From assembly GCA_040954595.2 (NCBI GenBank), contig CM082576.2:20336001-20400000 (forward strand): a DNA stretch of 64,000 nt, read 5' to 3'. Origin of the DNA: Balanoglossus misakiensis. Taxonomy: Eukaryota; Hemichordata. Shown piece by piece: positions 31,220-43,044 of this stretch. The translations under genes were made by a program, and so were the position numbers. The notes beneath the pieces are model-generated. The model saw only the letters and a list, made by a program, of their open reading frames with translations. It made no database searches and was not told the DNA's origin. Position 1 is the stretch's first letter. Every line of letters starts with the position of its first letter.

Positions 31220-31388
31220 GCTAATACCAGTACTTCACTACCGATGGATCTGGACATACCAGTGCCCTCTACAGCTCAAGTGCATCAAGTTGACTCACCA
31301 GCAGCAAGTTGATCCACAACAACAAAAACAACAACAACAACAACAGCAGAAAAGTGTTGTTTGGCACGGAGCCTTGGAATGGCAAGAG
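31220..31388 (+). CDS. MED25: MED25 exon entering the ACID/PTOV domain, copy B
   Basis: Acceptor TTATTACAG, donor gtgtgt, 169 bases. The frame runs through a Gln tract into KSVVWHGALEWQE, the conserved start of the ACID/PTOV fold. It has six more bases near its 5' end than copy A. The alternative frame at the 5' half (ANTSTSLPMDLDIPVPSTAQ) looks like authentic linker and stops at TGA just where the Q-tract frame begins. That is the pattern expected for a one-base indel next to the CAA repeat. Confidence 0.8.
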
Positions 31389-31920
31389 GTGTGTACAGCT
31401 CACATACAAATAACCAATTAAAACAATTGACTGTAGGTCAATGGGGTTATTGTGGTTGGATCATGTTGGATAGTGAGCATTTTTTAGGGTGCTTCCAGAT
31501 GTATCTTTGGAGGGTACACATTACACAAATTATGAGCTTGGCTGAACAACGTGTGGTAGTACCCATCAAGGAAATACACAGATTGGTCTTTCATCCAGAG
31601 GCACACAGTGTACATGCAATGCAATCATTTCCCTTTGTACGTCTTAACAAAGCAACCTTATACGACAGGAGCAGATTTAGATAAAAAATTTCATCTGGGT
31701 GATAAACTATATAAGTCCACTGTTACTTGGGATTTGAAACTCAATGATAATTTTGTTAGTGACATTCTCATGTTGGATGACCTACAACACTTTGTATTCA
31801 TTAATTCATTGCATAAGTAGAGGTGAAATATTTAAATAATAACACATGTTAGCGAGGGCAATATCATGATCTTTTGCCTGCACAAGGGATGGTGATTGGA
31901 GTCAATTTTTTTCCCCACAG

Positions 31921-32028
31921 CAATCACTTGGTGCCATGTTTCAAAACTCACGCACTGTGGTGTTCCAGTTTATGAATAACAGCCAGGAAGCATACATATC
32001 TCTCTTCAGAATAATGTCTGGAGGATTT
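31921..32028 (+). CDS. MED25: MED25 ACID-domain exon, copy B
   Basis: 108 bases, phase 0-0, with an intact acceptor (TTTTTTTCCCCACAG) and donor (gtaagt). It reads QSLGAMFQNSRTVVFQFMNN then SQEAYISLFRIMSGGF, clearly homologous to the second half of the MED25/PTOV1 ACID domain. It is the last recognisable MED25 exon in the window. The next exon expected from vertebrates (a CVHFP...LLYSSKKK-like block) is not seen before the first EGF exon at 32962. Confidence 0.88.
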
Positions 32029-32104
32029 GTAAGTATTATCTTATAATTGCACTGTAAAATTAAAGGATCATGTCAATTGTACTGCCATGCACCTGCAACT
32101 GACA

Positions 32105-32958
32105 CTTTACATATTAAAGGCCATTTTCTCAATCTCAGGGCAGAACAATGAAGACAAATAAGAAATCCTTTGTGTTAGCACGCAACTGTTGAGCAGGGCC
32201 TTTAAAGGGTCACTGTGTCTGCAATTTCTATTTTTAGCATTTTGTTCTGTATATCAACTGCACTTTCAAGTACAGTCAAACCCGTCTAACACCAAAGGGA
32301 CTGAAGAAATTGTTTGGATTGCAGGTGTCCAATTTAAAGAGGTTCAACATGTGGTTGTAGATACTCACCAACACATGTGTGTAATTAGTGAGTGGTTGCA
32401 TGACATCAATGCATGACAAAAGCTCATCACTATGTAAGACTCAGAAATAGAATTTGAATACAAATCTTATTAAACAAAAAAAACTCTAAAATTTACATGT
32501 TATTTTAACACCTGTTTACTCCTATAAAAGTGATTGCATGTGTTTGTGAGTTCTCTTCAATCCAGAAGCCATTTTGTAGGCCTTAGTTGGTGCATGCAGT
32601 TCCTAGACTTAGAAATAAAGTTTGGTTGAACTCAAACGCCTCAAGTCCAGTTGACCATCTCACACTTCTGGCACTGGTGGGATTCAAACCAACTCCATCA
32701 AAATAACTGCAGGTGCCTAAAACCGCTTGACTGTAGGACATAAATGCCTGACAGTGATATAACTATATTATAATGTTACATCGACAATATATAAGTTTTG
32801 GGATATTTTGTCTCAAATGATCAAATTGAGACAAATTATCCCCATCTTGTTATAAATCTGACCCCAGGTGTCTTTGGTGTGACATTCCAGTAGTCAAGAG
32901 TAGGCTTATCTTGAATAATGTAATGCTTGTAAATAATTTCTAATTTCTTCTTACCTTC
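32105..32958 (+). other. Intron stretch present in copy B only
   Basis: About 855 bases missing from copy A, where TGCAACTGAC joins directly to CTCCAGATATGAATG. It has no transposon ends and no TSD, so a deletion in copy A is more likely than an insertion here. Contains the dispersed ACAGTCAAACCCGTCTAACA repeat (32270-32360), also at 52142-52235. Confidence 0.75.
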
Positions 32959-32961
32959 CAG

Positions 32962-33084
32962 ATATGAATGAATGTCACAGTGGTGGAAATGCATGTCAAC
33001 ACTGTTGTCAGAATACCCATGGTAGTTATCTCTGCGCTTGCAGACCAGGATTCTATCTGCTGGAAGATGGCCATGCATGTGACG
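32962..33084 (+). CDS. cbEGF exon 1, copy B
   Basis: 123 bases, phase 1-1, acceptor TTACCTTCCAG, donor gtatgt. Same module as 4098-4220 with few changes (CCQNTHGSY instead of CCMNTHGSY). Here it is preceded by about 860 bases of intron that copy A lacks. Confidence 0.85.
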
Positions 33085-33101
33085 GTATGTAACTGTGGAT
33101 T

Positions 33102-33295
33102 TTGGTCTCTTCTGTGGCTACATTATTTGGGGATTGTATATTGCTATGGTTACAATCAGCTAAACATTGGTCTCTTCTGTGGCTACATTGTTTGGGGATT
33201 GTATATTGCTATGGTTACAATCAGCTAAACATTGGTCTCTTCTGTGGCTACACTGTTTTTGGGGATTGCATATTGCTATGGTTACAATCAGCTAA
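33102..33295 (+). repeat. 64-base tandem repeat after cbEGF exon 1, copy B
   Basis: Three uninterrupted units. The third has TTTTTGGGG and CATATTGC variants, which also mark the third unit in copy A beyond its insertion. Confidence 0.85.
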
Positions 33296-33915
33296 ACACA
33301 CATCCTGTCTATCCATTGCACACATTTTAAAATTTGAAATCAACCGCACACTCGTACTGAACACATGTTTGTTGAAATTGTATCTTAGAATTTTTCCAAT
33401 TTTAATTATGCATAATATAAACAAATTAACAAATGTGAAAACTTATCTTTGAAAATGTGTTTGCAAGGGTGAAAAAGTAATCTGTATTTTAAAAATCAGA
33501 CAAAGTTTTGCTGACAGGGTACACAAGTTTCAGGGGATTTTGGAGAGAGTGTTACAATTCCTAGGAAGAGATTGCCAAGGATATTGAGGACTTTGGTGTA
33601 AACACAATTAATTGATCAAGAAATATGTGGTTAAGAATATGTGTCATCAACCTCACACGACACTATAAGACTGTCTGATATATTCATGTACAAGTATTTT
33701 CACTACTTATTTGCATAATTCATTGAAATTAACATAAATTATCAACCTATAGCTAAGTAAATTACCTCTGCAAAGAATAAATATACACTTAGAAAATTCA
33801 TATAGTTTTCATCAAATTTTAAAGACATTACAAAATGCTTCTCTGAGGGTACAGTAATTTTTAACGGGTATATTCTTGATAACTCATCACCGTGAATGAT
33901 CATTTCAAAACTTAA

Positions 33916-34710
33916 GATGGGACCCCTTATCTTTTTGCCCGTTGCTATGGGCCTTTACAGGACATTACACTCAATTTTGATCGAAACCGTTATAAACGTC
34001 CGACAAGGGGCTTGTAACTAGTTAAAAATACGCACGATAGTGTGCACACACTCTGTCCGAGTATGGTTACGGCAGCTACCGCCCGGCCATAGGCCGCCAC
34101 GCTAATACGGCAAAGCAGCGGTCAGCGATAGCGTGCGCGTCCCGTAACCACAGTAACTGGATCGAATGCTAAAAATCCAATGTTTTGTACACAGAGATTT
34201 TGCACCGTTCACAAAAATCCCTAAGCCTTTTTTCACAGGCGACGTAGGCCAGCCGAATTTGACCTGCTTGTTGAGAACGTACTTCCGCACAGTGTGACAG
34301 ATCGTTTTTTCAGTTTTCGTCGTGCTAAGAAGCGATACCGGTGGAATAGTGCGTCCAAAAACACCCAAAATCGATGACTTTTTCAGGTGTGGTACGGGTA
34401 TGCTGAAATCGTAGGATACAACGATAATATTCGAAAACAAAATCCGTCACGATCTTCCCTGGTTCGAGCAACTAATGAATACGTATCAAGTTCGTTTTTT
34501 AGGTCACGGAATAAAAAGCCTTAGGCTTTTTGAAATTTGACCTAGCTAAATTGCATATCAATGGCGTCAGGGGGCGCGCGCTCACAATCGTGCAGATTTT
34601 CAACTTGTTGCCAGCCCCTTGTTAGACTCTGAAAACGGCTTAGTCCAAATCGGGGTGTAATGTCCTATATAGGCCCATAGCAACGGGCAAAAAGATACGG
34701 GGGACCCATC
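33916..34710. mobile_element. TTAA-flanked element present only in copy B
   Basis: Starts GATGGGACCCCTTATCTTTT and ends with the near-complement AAAGATACGGGGGACCCATC, inverted repeats of about 40 bases. TTAA sits on both sides (33912-33915, 34711-34714), and copy A shows the empty site with one TTAA (6531-6534). This is a clean piggyBac- or Kolobok-type target duplication. The interior has a 112-residue minus-strand ORF (34102-34440) that I do not recognise, and a GC-rich block at 34070-34130. It is too short to be autonomous. Confidence 0.9.
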
Positions 34711-35040
34711 TTAACAAGGCATATGGCTAAAGAGGATTCAGTGTTTGTGCACCTTCTATCCACAATGCTGGATCTATTGACAGTTTTCAAAGGGGTTTTT
34801 AAGACTCGTCCTTTTATTCAGCACTATTTCATTCCATTGCTTTTTTGGTTTATAGGGATTGTCTTTCAGAACTGTTTCTGTTTGTTTGGGGTTTTTAAGT
34901 GTAATTTTTATCCTTTAAGCTTTCACTTGTTTTCTAATTTTATTATTTTCTGTAGAAAATGCACTGAGATGGATGTGTATTACATTTGTTAGGAAATAAA
35001 TAATAATAAATTTATTAATAATAACTATCATTGATTTCAG

Positions 35041-35157
35041 ATGTCAATGAATATATGGAGAGAGCAGATCTTTGTGGAGGCCAGTGTGTGAATACAGCAG
35101 GCTCTTTTTATTGCACTTGTGCTGTGGAATATTGATTGGTCAATGGAGAGTGTACAG
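35041..35157 (+). pseudogene. cbEGF exon 2, copy B (in-frame TGA)
   Basis: Clean acceptor TTGATTTCAG and donor gtaaga, 117 bases. It reads VNEYMERADLCGGQCVNTAG, SFYCTCAVEY, then TGA at 35133-35135, then LVNGECT. The first cysteine of the D-V-N-E-C start is also replaced by tyrosine. Otherwise it is a normal cbEGF. It is shared with copy A and so decayed before the duplication. Confidence 0.85.
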
Positions 35158-36017
35158 GTAAGATCAACACAATATAGAAATAATGCACAACGCCCTGACC
35201 ATTAACGTTTGTTTTTGGGCAAGGGCGAGGGGAAAGCCCAAAATTCATGGGCAAGGCTTCTGAGCCCATGAAATTTGGCTTTCCTAGAGCCCGAGCCCTA
35301 CATTTATTTCCATTACATTACCAACAATCTCAAGAAAACCATCAATATTTATGAAAATGTCCCACACACAAGACTAGGGGCCCCGGAACTTGTGTTATGC
35401 AAAATGTTGTGTTCACTGAACTATTTGCTAATATTACTATTCAGATTTACGGGCATGTAAACAAACCATTACTGGGTATTTGTGGTCAGTGATGTCGTTC
35501 ATCTTGACCAATTAAAATGCAACGCACAGACCATGGTAATATAATATATGGGCAACGAAAGGTCCTATATCTGTAACTTTTGAATTTTTATTCAGTATTA
35601 TGCTGGTTATCAACCATCATTTCTTGTTCAGCTCGGTGAAGCAGGGTAAGCAATGTTGTTATTGTTTAAAAATTGTATTCAAGCCTGGGTCTGGACTTGG
35701 ATGCAATTTGTCAATAATAACAGTGATTGGTAACTGCATGTTTTCATTACTGGCTATCTGTTAAAGAGACCATTTGCTGTGTGTACAGTACACATGCCAT
35801 TGGCAGCTTATGGGTCAGCCAGTGTTTGCCTGTTAATCTCTCGTTGTGTATGTGTGTCTGTACAGTCAGATCGCATGGGGTTAACATATGGTAATGAGGG
35901 AAAGTACTTCATACCATGTAGCCGTTACCGTGGGCCCCGCTGAAGGGTCGCGAAATAGGCCATTTTTTTACGCGACATTATAGAGCTGATTTCAGGTGAG
36001 GAGGACTGTGTACAAAA

Positions 36018-36739
36018 TTGAGTATAGACAACTCAGGTTTTAAAGGATTTTCATCATTTCCACTGTGTCAACATCACTACATCCTTGCTGTGAGAAAAAG
36101 CCATCCTTTGTGTACTTCGTGCTTATCACGGGCAAACAATTTGTTTAAAATCCCTGATTTTGATATGGTGCAAACATTTCACCAACAAACTAACACACCA
36201 TTTGCCCTTACTCAAGACAGCCTGATTTGTTTGAAATGTTATAAACATTTGTTGCTTTAGCGGAAAAAGCAACGTGTAGTATTCAACAAGGCCTAATTAT
36301 GTCGAGTGATATAGCACTTGCTGAAGAAATTAAAAAATATGTCACAATGCTACAAAAAGGCTGCAGCTGTGACACCGACTTGGTGAATTTTGCATGCTGG
36401 AAAACTGTTGTCTTTTTAGGAGAAGTGCTCCTCAGAAAACACGCCATTCTAGTGTTTGACGTCAGGCAATATTTCAATGATTGTTTAGACGATGAATATC
36501 AGACTTTGCGACCCAAGGTCAAGGTACAACCAGTGGAATTCCACAGAAAACCTAATAGCTGGCTTATTCGGGAATTTCTATGTGTGTATTATCCAATTCA
36601 CCTTTCTGTTGTATCAAAAGTGAGTAGAAAGTTCTCCACCTTTTTGTACCGAACGGGTTCAGATCTCACTATTGCCCTCCAAAATGCACTTGTCGAACAT
36701 CCCCAGTATGTTGTGCATACAACAGATAGAGAGGCTTGA
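36018..36739 (+). pseudogene. Transposon N-terminal segment (CxxC-rich), copy B
   Basis: Copy B keeps CTSC and CLKC in a single frame (36018-36260). It then loses the frame by a deletion at CTTGCTTTAGCGG and reopens at 36299-36739, ending ALQNALVEHPQYVVHTTDRE. Comparing both copies suggests one ancestral frame from CTSC to TTDRE. Function unknown; a DNA-binding N-terminus is a reasonable inference. Confidence 0.6.
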
Positions 36740-37459
36740 AAAGCAAGTATGAGACTTGAATAAAGTTGACGTTGACTTTTTCAAAATGCTTGATTTGGTG
36801 GCTGTGAAATTAAATGTCAGCATTTATCAGCAATCTTAAAAATTCAGTAATTACTGCAAAACAAACACTGTTGATCTGAGTACACTTGATGTTGAATATA
36901 TTGTCAGTGAGATTGACCCTGTGTTATGGAATACTATTTTTATATATAATCCCATGATATTTTTCTTTGTTTGACGTCATCGTATACGAGTGTTTTCGCA
37001 GAGCCGTGCAACTTCGAGCCGTAGGCAAGAAGTTGCTAGACTCCGCGAAAACCACGAGTATACGATGACGTTAAATAAAGAAAAATATCATGGGATTATA
37101 TATTTATCACATGAACAGTCTTCTTATTTTTCGTTAGAAGAGGTAGGATACAATATTCCAATATCCTGCTAAAATATTCGAGCGGCCTTGTAGTTTATTT
37201 AGCGGGATTACGTTCTTTCCCCTGCGCAACGATCTGTGGCCCCAACGAGATATGCTAATTATGGAATCACTTTCATTCATAAAGTGAAATCGACTTTTAA
37301 GTTTTTACACTTTTGCGTCTTGTCTACCAATCAGATTCGCGGAGTCAGTCACTTGGGCCAGAATTTTGATACATTCTGCCTGTCAATCATTGTCTCACGC
37401 TGTGTACATGTCAACACAACATCCTAGCAATTAATCGCGTCGAGTTGCCTGCAAAGTTA

Positions 37460-38225
37460 GGCTAGTTATACTTTGCGAAACAACGAAACAGCGAAACGAA
37501 ACAGCGAAACGACGAAACCATTATTAAAATAGGGGCCAGTCATCAAGACGGTGGCGTATTATTATTTTAAAAGTTTCCAAATAAGTTCCTGGTCTGCGGC
37601 CTGGTACTAGTGGTTGCGCGCCAAAAAAGAATCCCGCCCCAAAAGGTCAATGTACGAGTATATTCACAGGGCTAAGAATTAGTTGAAACAAAGCAGTAGT
37701 GTCTGTAAGCTTTCGAGGGTCAAACACTGATGGGGGGTAAGAGTAGTAGTTATATATAGAAACACATGTAACTCACACAACACAGTATCATTGTCGAAAT
37801 TTCTTTATTATCTTAATTGCAATTCATGCCTCCCCGCCTTGTGGTATTTAAGGAAATAGTGTCAGTTGCTGCCGCATTTTGAGGTTTCGATCTTTTGTGG
37901 TTTCGTTGTGCGCTCGCGTATATTCACTGTGTATATATAGCAGTTTGGCATGAATCGTTTGCGCGCACACGACGTCGACTCTACCACTACATAGTACCAG
38001 GCCGCAGACCAGGAACTGGCGACCCGCCGTTTGTTTCCAACGCCAAATTCTAATGTTGAATTTCCGAGAAAACAATTTATCTGACCTGTAGTTTTCTTGG
38101 CTCGCTTACGTTTTAATTTGGAAACTTTAAAAAAAATCATACGCCACCGTCTTGATGACTGGCCCCTATTTTAACAATGGTTTTGTCGTTTCGCTGTTTC
38201 GTTGTTTCGCAAAGTATAACTAGCC
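37460..38225. mobile_element. 766-base element with 9-bp TSD and long TIRs
   Basis: Starts GGCTAGTTATACTTTGCGAA and ends with the complement. Inverted repeats run at least 110 bases (through AGGGGCCAGTCATCAAGACG) and weakly to about 170 (CCTGGTCTGCGGCCTGGTAC). GCAAAGTTA is duplicated at 37451-37459 and 38226-38234, and the related locus near 55447 has it once (CCCGCAAAGTTATGC). A 9-bp TSD with very long TIRs suggests a Mutator-like non-autonomous element. The left TIR has an extra GAAACAGCGAAAC unit. Confidence 0.88.
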
Positions 38226-38478
38226 GCAAAGTTATGCTGCAAGTCGCAGTTTGACAGAAAAAATGACGCACTTCACTGTAAAATTTATGAAAAAATAAAC
38301 ACAGTTCCATTGCCATATATCCTAAAACCGTTATTGTGACAGGATATTAAAAATATTAGTCCAGGAACGATGTTCAAGGTTCAAGGTTGCGTTTGCGTCT
38401 GCCTGGCTAGTCAGCGCAGTTGTGCTTCCGCGGAAATACAACCGTCGCACAGAATCTCAGCCTTGGACCCGAGACAAA

Positions 38479-40415
38479 TAGTGCAGGAGCTAAACCCCAC
38501 ATTTTGGCATAATTGTGCACTTTGGGTTAAAATCATGAAATTTAGTACAATTATTCATTGACCCATGGCGGACATTTTCCAATATGGATCCCAAAAGACA
38601 GCGCCCTCTAGTGGCTAGAAACTGACATTTACACTTTTCCCCCCATTAATGACTCTTTTTGGGCAAGTTTAACACTCAGAGACAGGAATGTGGGTTGTAA
38701 AACATGCTTGCTCCCATACATTCCTTTTAATATTATCCTAATCCTGATGTACATGCATCAGATCAATCTTGTATGTTACTAATTGAACGATTTGTTCTTC
38801 GAAATAACAACCAGTTCAATACACAAAGTCATGCAAAGGGGTAATACAACACCTCTTCTCCAGAAAGTCAAGGGTTCTCGAGAATACAGGCAGCATCTAA
38901 AGAACATGTGCTGTGAGAAACCTAGCAAAGCTATATCAAACCAACAGAATCCCAGTGGAAATCAAGTTGGACAACTCTTAGTCAAGCCCAAGAAAAGAGT
39001 CAACCTCAGGAAATCAGTGGCCAAAAGTCATGGACATGATTCTGTAGGTGCTTTAGGTCTAGTCTGACAGCAGTGGTCATTGTTACTGTGAAGGAAGATG
39101 TACCGTTAAAGTCATATTTGTAGACGCAGTCGTAATTATAGACGCACCCCTTTTCTGAGCTGGTTGCAATGTCACAAATTCAAAGATTTGGAAAAACGGA
39201 AAAGTACATATTTTTAGACGCACCCTGCTTTCAACATGGTGGAGGACACGCCCCCTTTCATTCAATGTGGAAGACTGACTAACGGTGATTTTCTTTGCCA
39301 TTGTTTCAACTGCCCATAATTGCTGGGTCTACGTCTTTTCCATTGTCTCAGTTGCCTATAATTGCTCAGCTGGTCAACCAACGTCATGACACATGCATGA
39401 AATTAACATATGAATACACTTTGACATGTAGTTGACCTCTCATTAATTATCCTCTAAAATCATTTACTCTGATTGGTTGAAGTTTTCAATGACTGTCACT
39501 TTGACATGTGATGCCTTGTCACCCATTGACACATGGCTTCAGACGTAGTTGACCCAGATGGTGTTGACCCAGACAGTGTGTCTGATTTCATCAATGGGCA
39601 TGTAACGTAATTTGCAACATTGTTTATGTGGAAGTAGAAGCTAAGTCTCAGATTACATTATGGGGTGAATATATGGACAAGACATGACACTTGAAAATAT
39701 CAAAAACTCAAACTTTGTATGAATAAAACGATTTTTGAACTGTATGAGGAATAGGCTTCAGACTTTTGAGCAAAGAACACAAGTCATGCAGCAGGAGTAG
39801 AAATGTATGATTGCATACTGGGAAGTACTTTCTTTATGACCTGATTTTTGGCGATGTCTTCTCCTGAGAACAGAAAAAGTTTGTTTTGAAACTTGGCATA
39901 CTTCCATATTATTAGACGCACCCTGATTTCAGGATCATTGTAGCAGTCGAAATATTGCAACTTTGTTAAAAAACCTGCGTTTACAAATATGACTTTAACG
40001 GTAATCAAGATTGATCTGATACATGTATATCAGGATTAGGATAATATACACATGAATGTATGGTAGCAAGCATGTTTTACAACCCACATTCCTGTTTCAG
40101 AGTGTTACAAATGACCAAAAAGTGCCATTAATGGGGGGAAAGTGTGAATGTCAGTTTCTGGCCACAAGAGGGCGCTGTCATTTTGGATCCATATCAGAAA
40201 ATGGCCGCCATGGGTCAATGCATAAGTGTACCAAGTTTCAGGCTTTTAACCTGAAGTGCACGGTTTTTAAGTATGAATGTCTGTTTCTGGCCACTAGAGG
40301 GCGCTGTCATTTTGGATCCATATCAGAAAATGGCCGCCATGGGTCAATGCATAAGTGTACCAAGTTTCATGCTTTTAACCCAAAGTGCACGATTTTTTTG
40401 TTTACTGCCCCACTA
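38479..40415. mobile_element. TAGTG...CACTA element (long form) with nested MITE
   Basis: Left end TAGTGCAGGAGCTAAACCCC, right end the complement of TAGTGGGGCAGTAAACAAAA. The subterminal inverted word GTGCACTTTGGGTTAAAA occurs in both. The empty site at 55690 reads ACACAAATGTTTTCG and the filled site ACAAA/.../AAATGTTTTCG, so the TSD is about 3 bases. Inside are CCACTAGAGGGCGCTGTCAT-type repeats (38599 region, 40160, 40290) and the TA-flanked element 39103-40001. Confidence 0.8.
39103..40001. mobile_element. TA-flanked MITE nested in 38479-40415
   Basis: Starts CCGTTAAAGTCATATTTGTA and ends with TACAAATATGACTTTAACGG. TA on both sides (39101-39102, 40002-40003) fits a Tc1/mariner-type insertion. 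TAGACGCACCC recurs inside (39140, 39218, 39911). No credible ORF. Confidence 0.85.
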
Positions 40416-41150
40416 AAATGTTTTCGATTCTCAAACAAATGAATTGCGATGTTTTTTCCACGTCTTATACTTATCGTTGACCAGTGGACAGAATACAGAG
40501 TGTTAGTCATCCCGCTCAGCTGGAACAAAACCATTCTCGTAACTTCCGTAAGCCTAAAATCAAGACAATGTGCTGGCTCGCTCGGGACCAGGCCCGCTAG
40601 CTGCAAGCACACATTCATGATCGTAGCGTTGACGTTTCAAATTCTACCTTTCTCGTATTGATTTTACCCAGCGATATTCTTACGGAACCGTCATGGAACC
40701 GTCAGTTTTATATGACTTATGTACAACTACGGGTTCATCCACTTGTTTATTCCGTTTCACAAGAAAGTTACAGCGACGGGCGAATCAGTGTAAATAGTTC
40801 CGGTTGATGACGTAGAACAGGAGTAAATTCGGATTTTTTATTCGACCTGTTCTACGTCACACAAGCGGCTATACGGGCCAGTTCATGTGATAAAACGTTG
40901 AACAACAGTGAATGCAGTAAATTAAAAAGCCCCAACTTTGAATGGAATAAACACTACTATGGATTTTATGACCAGCACTCTATGGAGAGTAGAGCACGTT
41001 TGTTTTGTGTGTATGCTATTGTTCACTTGTTCTGATCATTGTACTTACCCATTGCATACTTACCTGGCTGATATTGTTGAAGGTTATAGTAGGTCATCTA
41101 CTCTAGTGAAAATTCTAAATTGATTTGGTATTATTTGTTCTGGAGATACA

Positions 41151-42044
41151 TTGCATAGATACATGTTGGGAGTTATCAACAAAAGAACATCAGCTGATTT
41201 CACAGAGGAAAATATTGCAAATAATGCATTTTGTATAACTTCCATTGACAATATTGATAAATCAGCTAAATATGCAGCTGCTAGAGCTGATCCAAAGGAC
41301 AGAGGTTTCCACGGTACCTCTTATCAAATGGTCCAACCAAAACCAAAGTCAATTTTGAACAGTGTTGATGATATTGTTTTTGGCAGTCATGACAAACATT
41401 CAACTGTCAAAGATTTTAAGCTAATCAACATATATGGTGATGGAAGGTGCTTTTTCAGGAGCATCTCTGTGAGAAATGATATTGCATTGCAAAATTGCGA
41501 TCATCTACCTAGTGGACTCCCTTCTGACCCAATTTTAGCTGACCGAGAGAAAATATTCGCAGACAAGTTAAGAGCAGATACAGTAGACATAATGCGTGCC
41601 AATCATATATACATTGAATAATTGGATGATGCACAACTTGATGTCCTGTTAGACGGCACTCGTTATATGGACATTTTGCACAGGACACAATGTATGGAAA
41701 AGGCAGATTAATATGCTGGTATGCCAGAAATGTTATCTGTAGTGTATGTTGCAAAATGTCCATTACATATATACACCAAGCAGAATGATATATTTGCAAG
41801 AGGTGATGGTGATGTGTTCTCCAAGACTGAGCCTGTCTGTCTCTTGTACACACCAGACAGGCCAGGTCAACCAGGCCATTATGATTTGCTTCTTAACAGG
41901 CAGTTAATTAAAAGTAAAGATAGTCTGGTGAGTGAAAATGCACAGAATTCATTTGAACGGTGGCAGGAATTAAACAGTGGCTTTTGTTCACAAAATATAG
42001 TAGACTCTGAAATGAATGAAATTTTTGGCAATTTGTGGAAATAA
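41151..42044 (+). pseudogene. OTU-domain ORF, copy B (two stops)
   Basis: Nearly identical to 13886-14779, including GDGRCFF and GHYDLL, but with TAA after NHIYIE (41619-41621) and a second TAA about 90 bases later, where the intact copy has GAA (KADEYAG). The frame is otherwise continuous. Confidence 0.85.
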
Positions 42045-42298
42045 TACTAAAATCATGGTTGACAGATCTATCTAAAAAAAATACTGGTACAGGTTTGATT
42101 GCAAAAGCCCGTACAATGACGGAGAAAAAAATCCAATGATACTGTTCATGATGATGTAGTATTTAAACCACCTCTACTGAGACAACATCAACCACGGTCA
42201 TCAATTTCGCTGTCAGATTTTGACATTAAACAAGAAGAAGCCATTGCTTGGTCAGAACTGTTTTCTGACAATTCATTTTTGCTCTACAGAAAAATGCA

Positions 42299-43044
42299 AT
42301 GCACAGAGCTGATATAGAAACAGTTTTTGGGGATTTTAAATCAACATTAGCAACAAATGGTAACAGTAATGACAGTGAATGCTCAAATGTCATTTATTTG
42401 GGCATAGCAAGTGAACACGCAGACACCATTGAAACTGTCCATAACATTATCAATAAGCTGTATATGTTACATTCAGAGTTGGTGTAAGAATAAAATACCT
42501 GGTTGTGGTTGGTGATGGGAAAACTTTCCATCACCTGATAAAGTTAAAAGACATGTATGGTGCAAATTTAGACTGGTTGCAGCCTTTTATCAGAGACTGG
42601 CACACTCTAAAAAATTACCAACCAGTCATCATGAAAATATTCTGGGATGCTGGCCTAAAACATCTGGCAGGGTTCAATCATAAAGGGGGAACTTTGAAAA
42701 CCCTAGTACAGTGTACAAATTTCAAGCTAACTCATCGCTTCCTAACACAAATTTGGGAAAGTATGTTTAGATGTGTTGTCAATTCCTTTTTGAATAAGAG
42801 GGGTGAAACCCATAATACCCAGCACTTAAATACAGAAACAGTCCAAAAATAATTACTAGAAGCTGTCACAAAATCTTTGGAATGTACTGAAGATAAAGCT
42901 GATCATATTGACAAAATTAATGGTGACCTTAAGGCTCAACTTACTCGCTTGCAAGAGGAATTTCAGATTTTTTGTGACAGAACACAGTACGATATTTTAC
43001 CCACAATTCTCCATGATTTGTATCATCGAAGGTTGCCCATTTAA
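42299..43044 (+). pseudogene. Transposase-like core segment (VGDGKT), copy B
   Basis: Same two-frame structure (42299-42487 and 42505 on). Copy B has lost six bases (CTGTCC) in the linker and carries TAA after ETVQK (near 42849), with the LLEAVTKSLECTEDKADHID tail still readable after it. Confidence 0.6.

Larger units (their letters stand above)
36942..40892 (+). mobile_element. Full P2 palindrome-headed element with nested insertions, copy B
   Basis: Palindrome 36942-37101, inverted ends TTATCACATGAAC (37103 on) and GTTCATGTGATAAAA (ending 40892). The P2 body matches 54947-56165, but is interrupted by a 766-base element (37460) and a 1.9 kb element (38479), which itself contains an 899-base element (39103). 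That makes four levels of nesting, counting the 12 kb host element. Confidence 0.8.

Noticed and set aside
34102-34440. 112-residue minus-strand ORF in the TTAA element as a transposase
   Set aside because: Too short, no recognised catalytic motif, and it overlaps a GC-rich stretch; left as an unassigned ORF.
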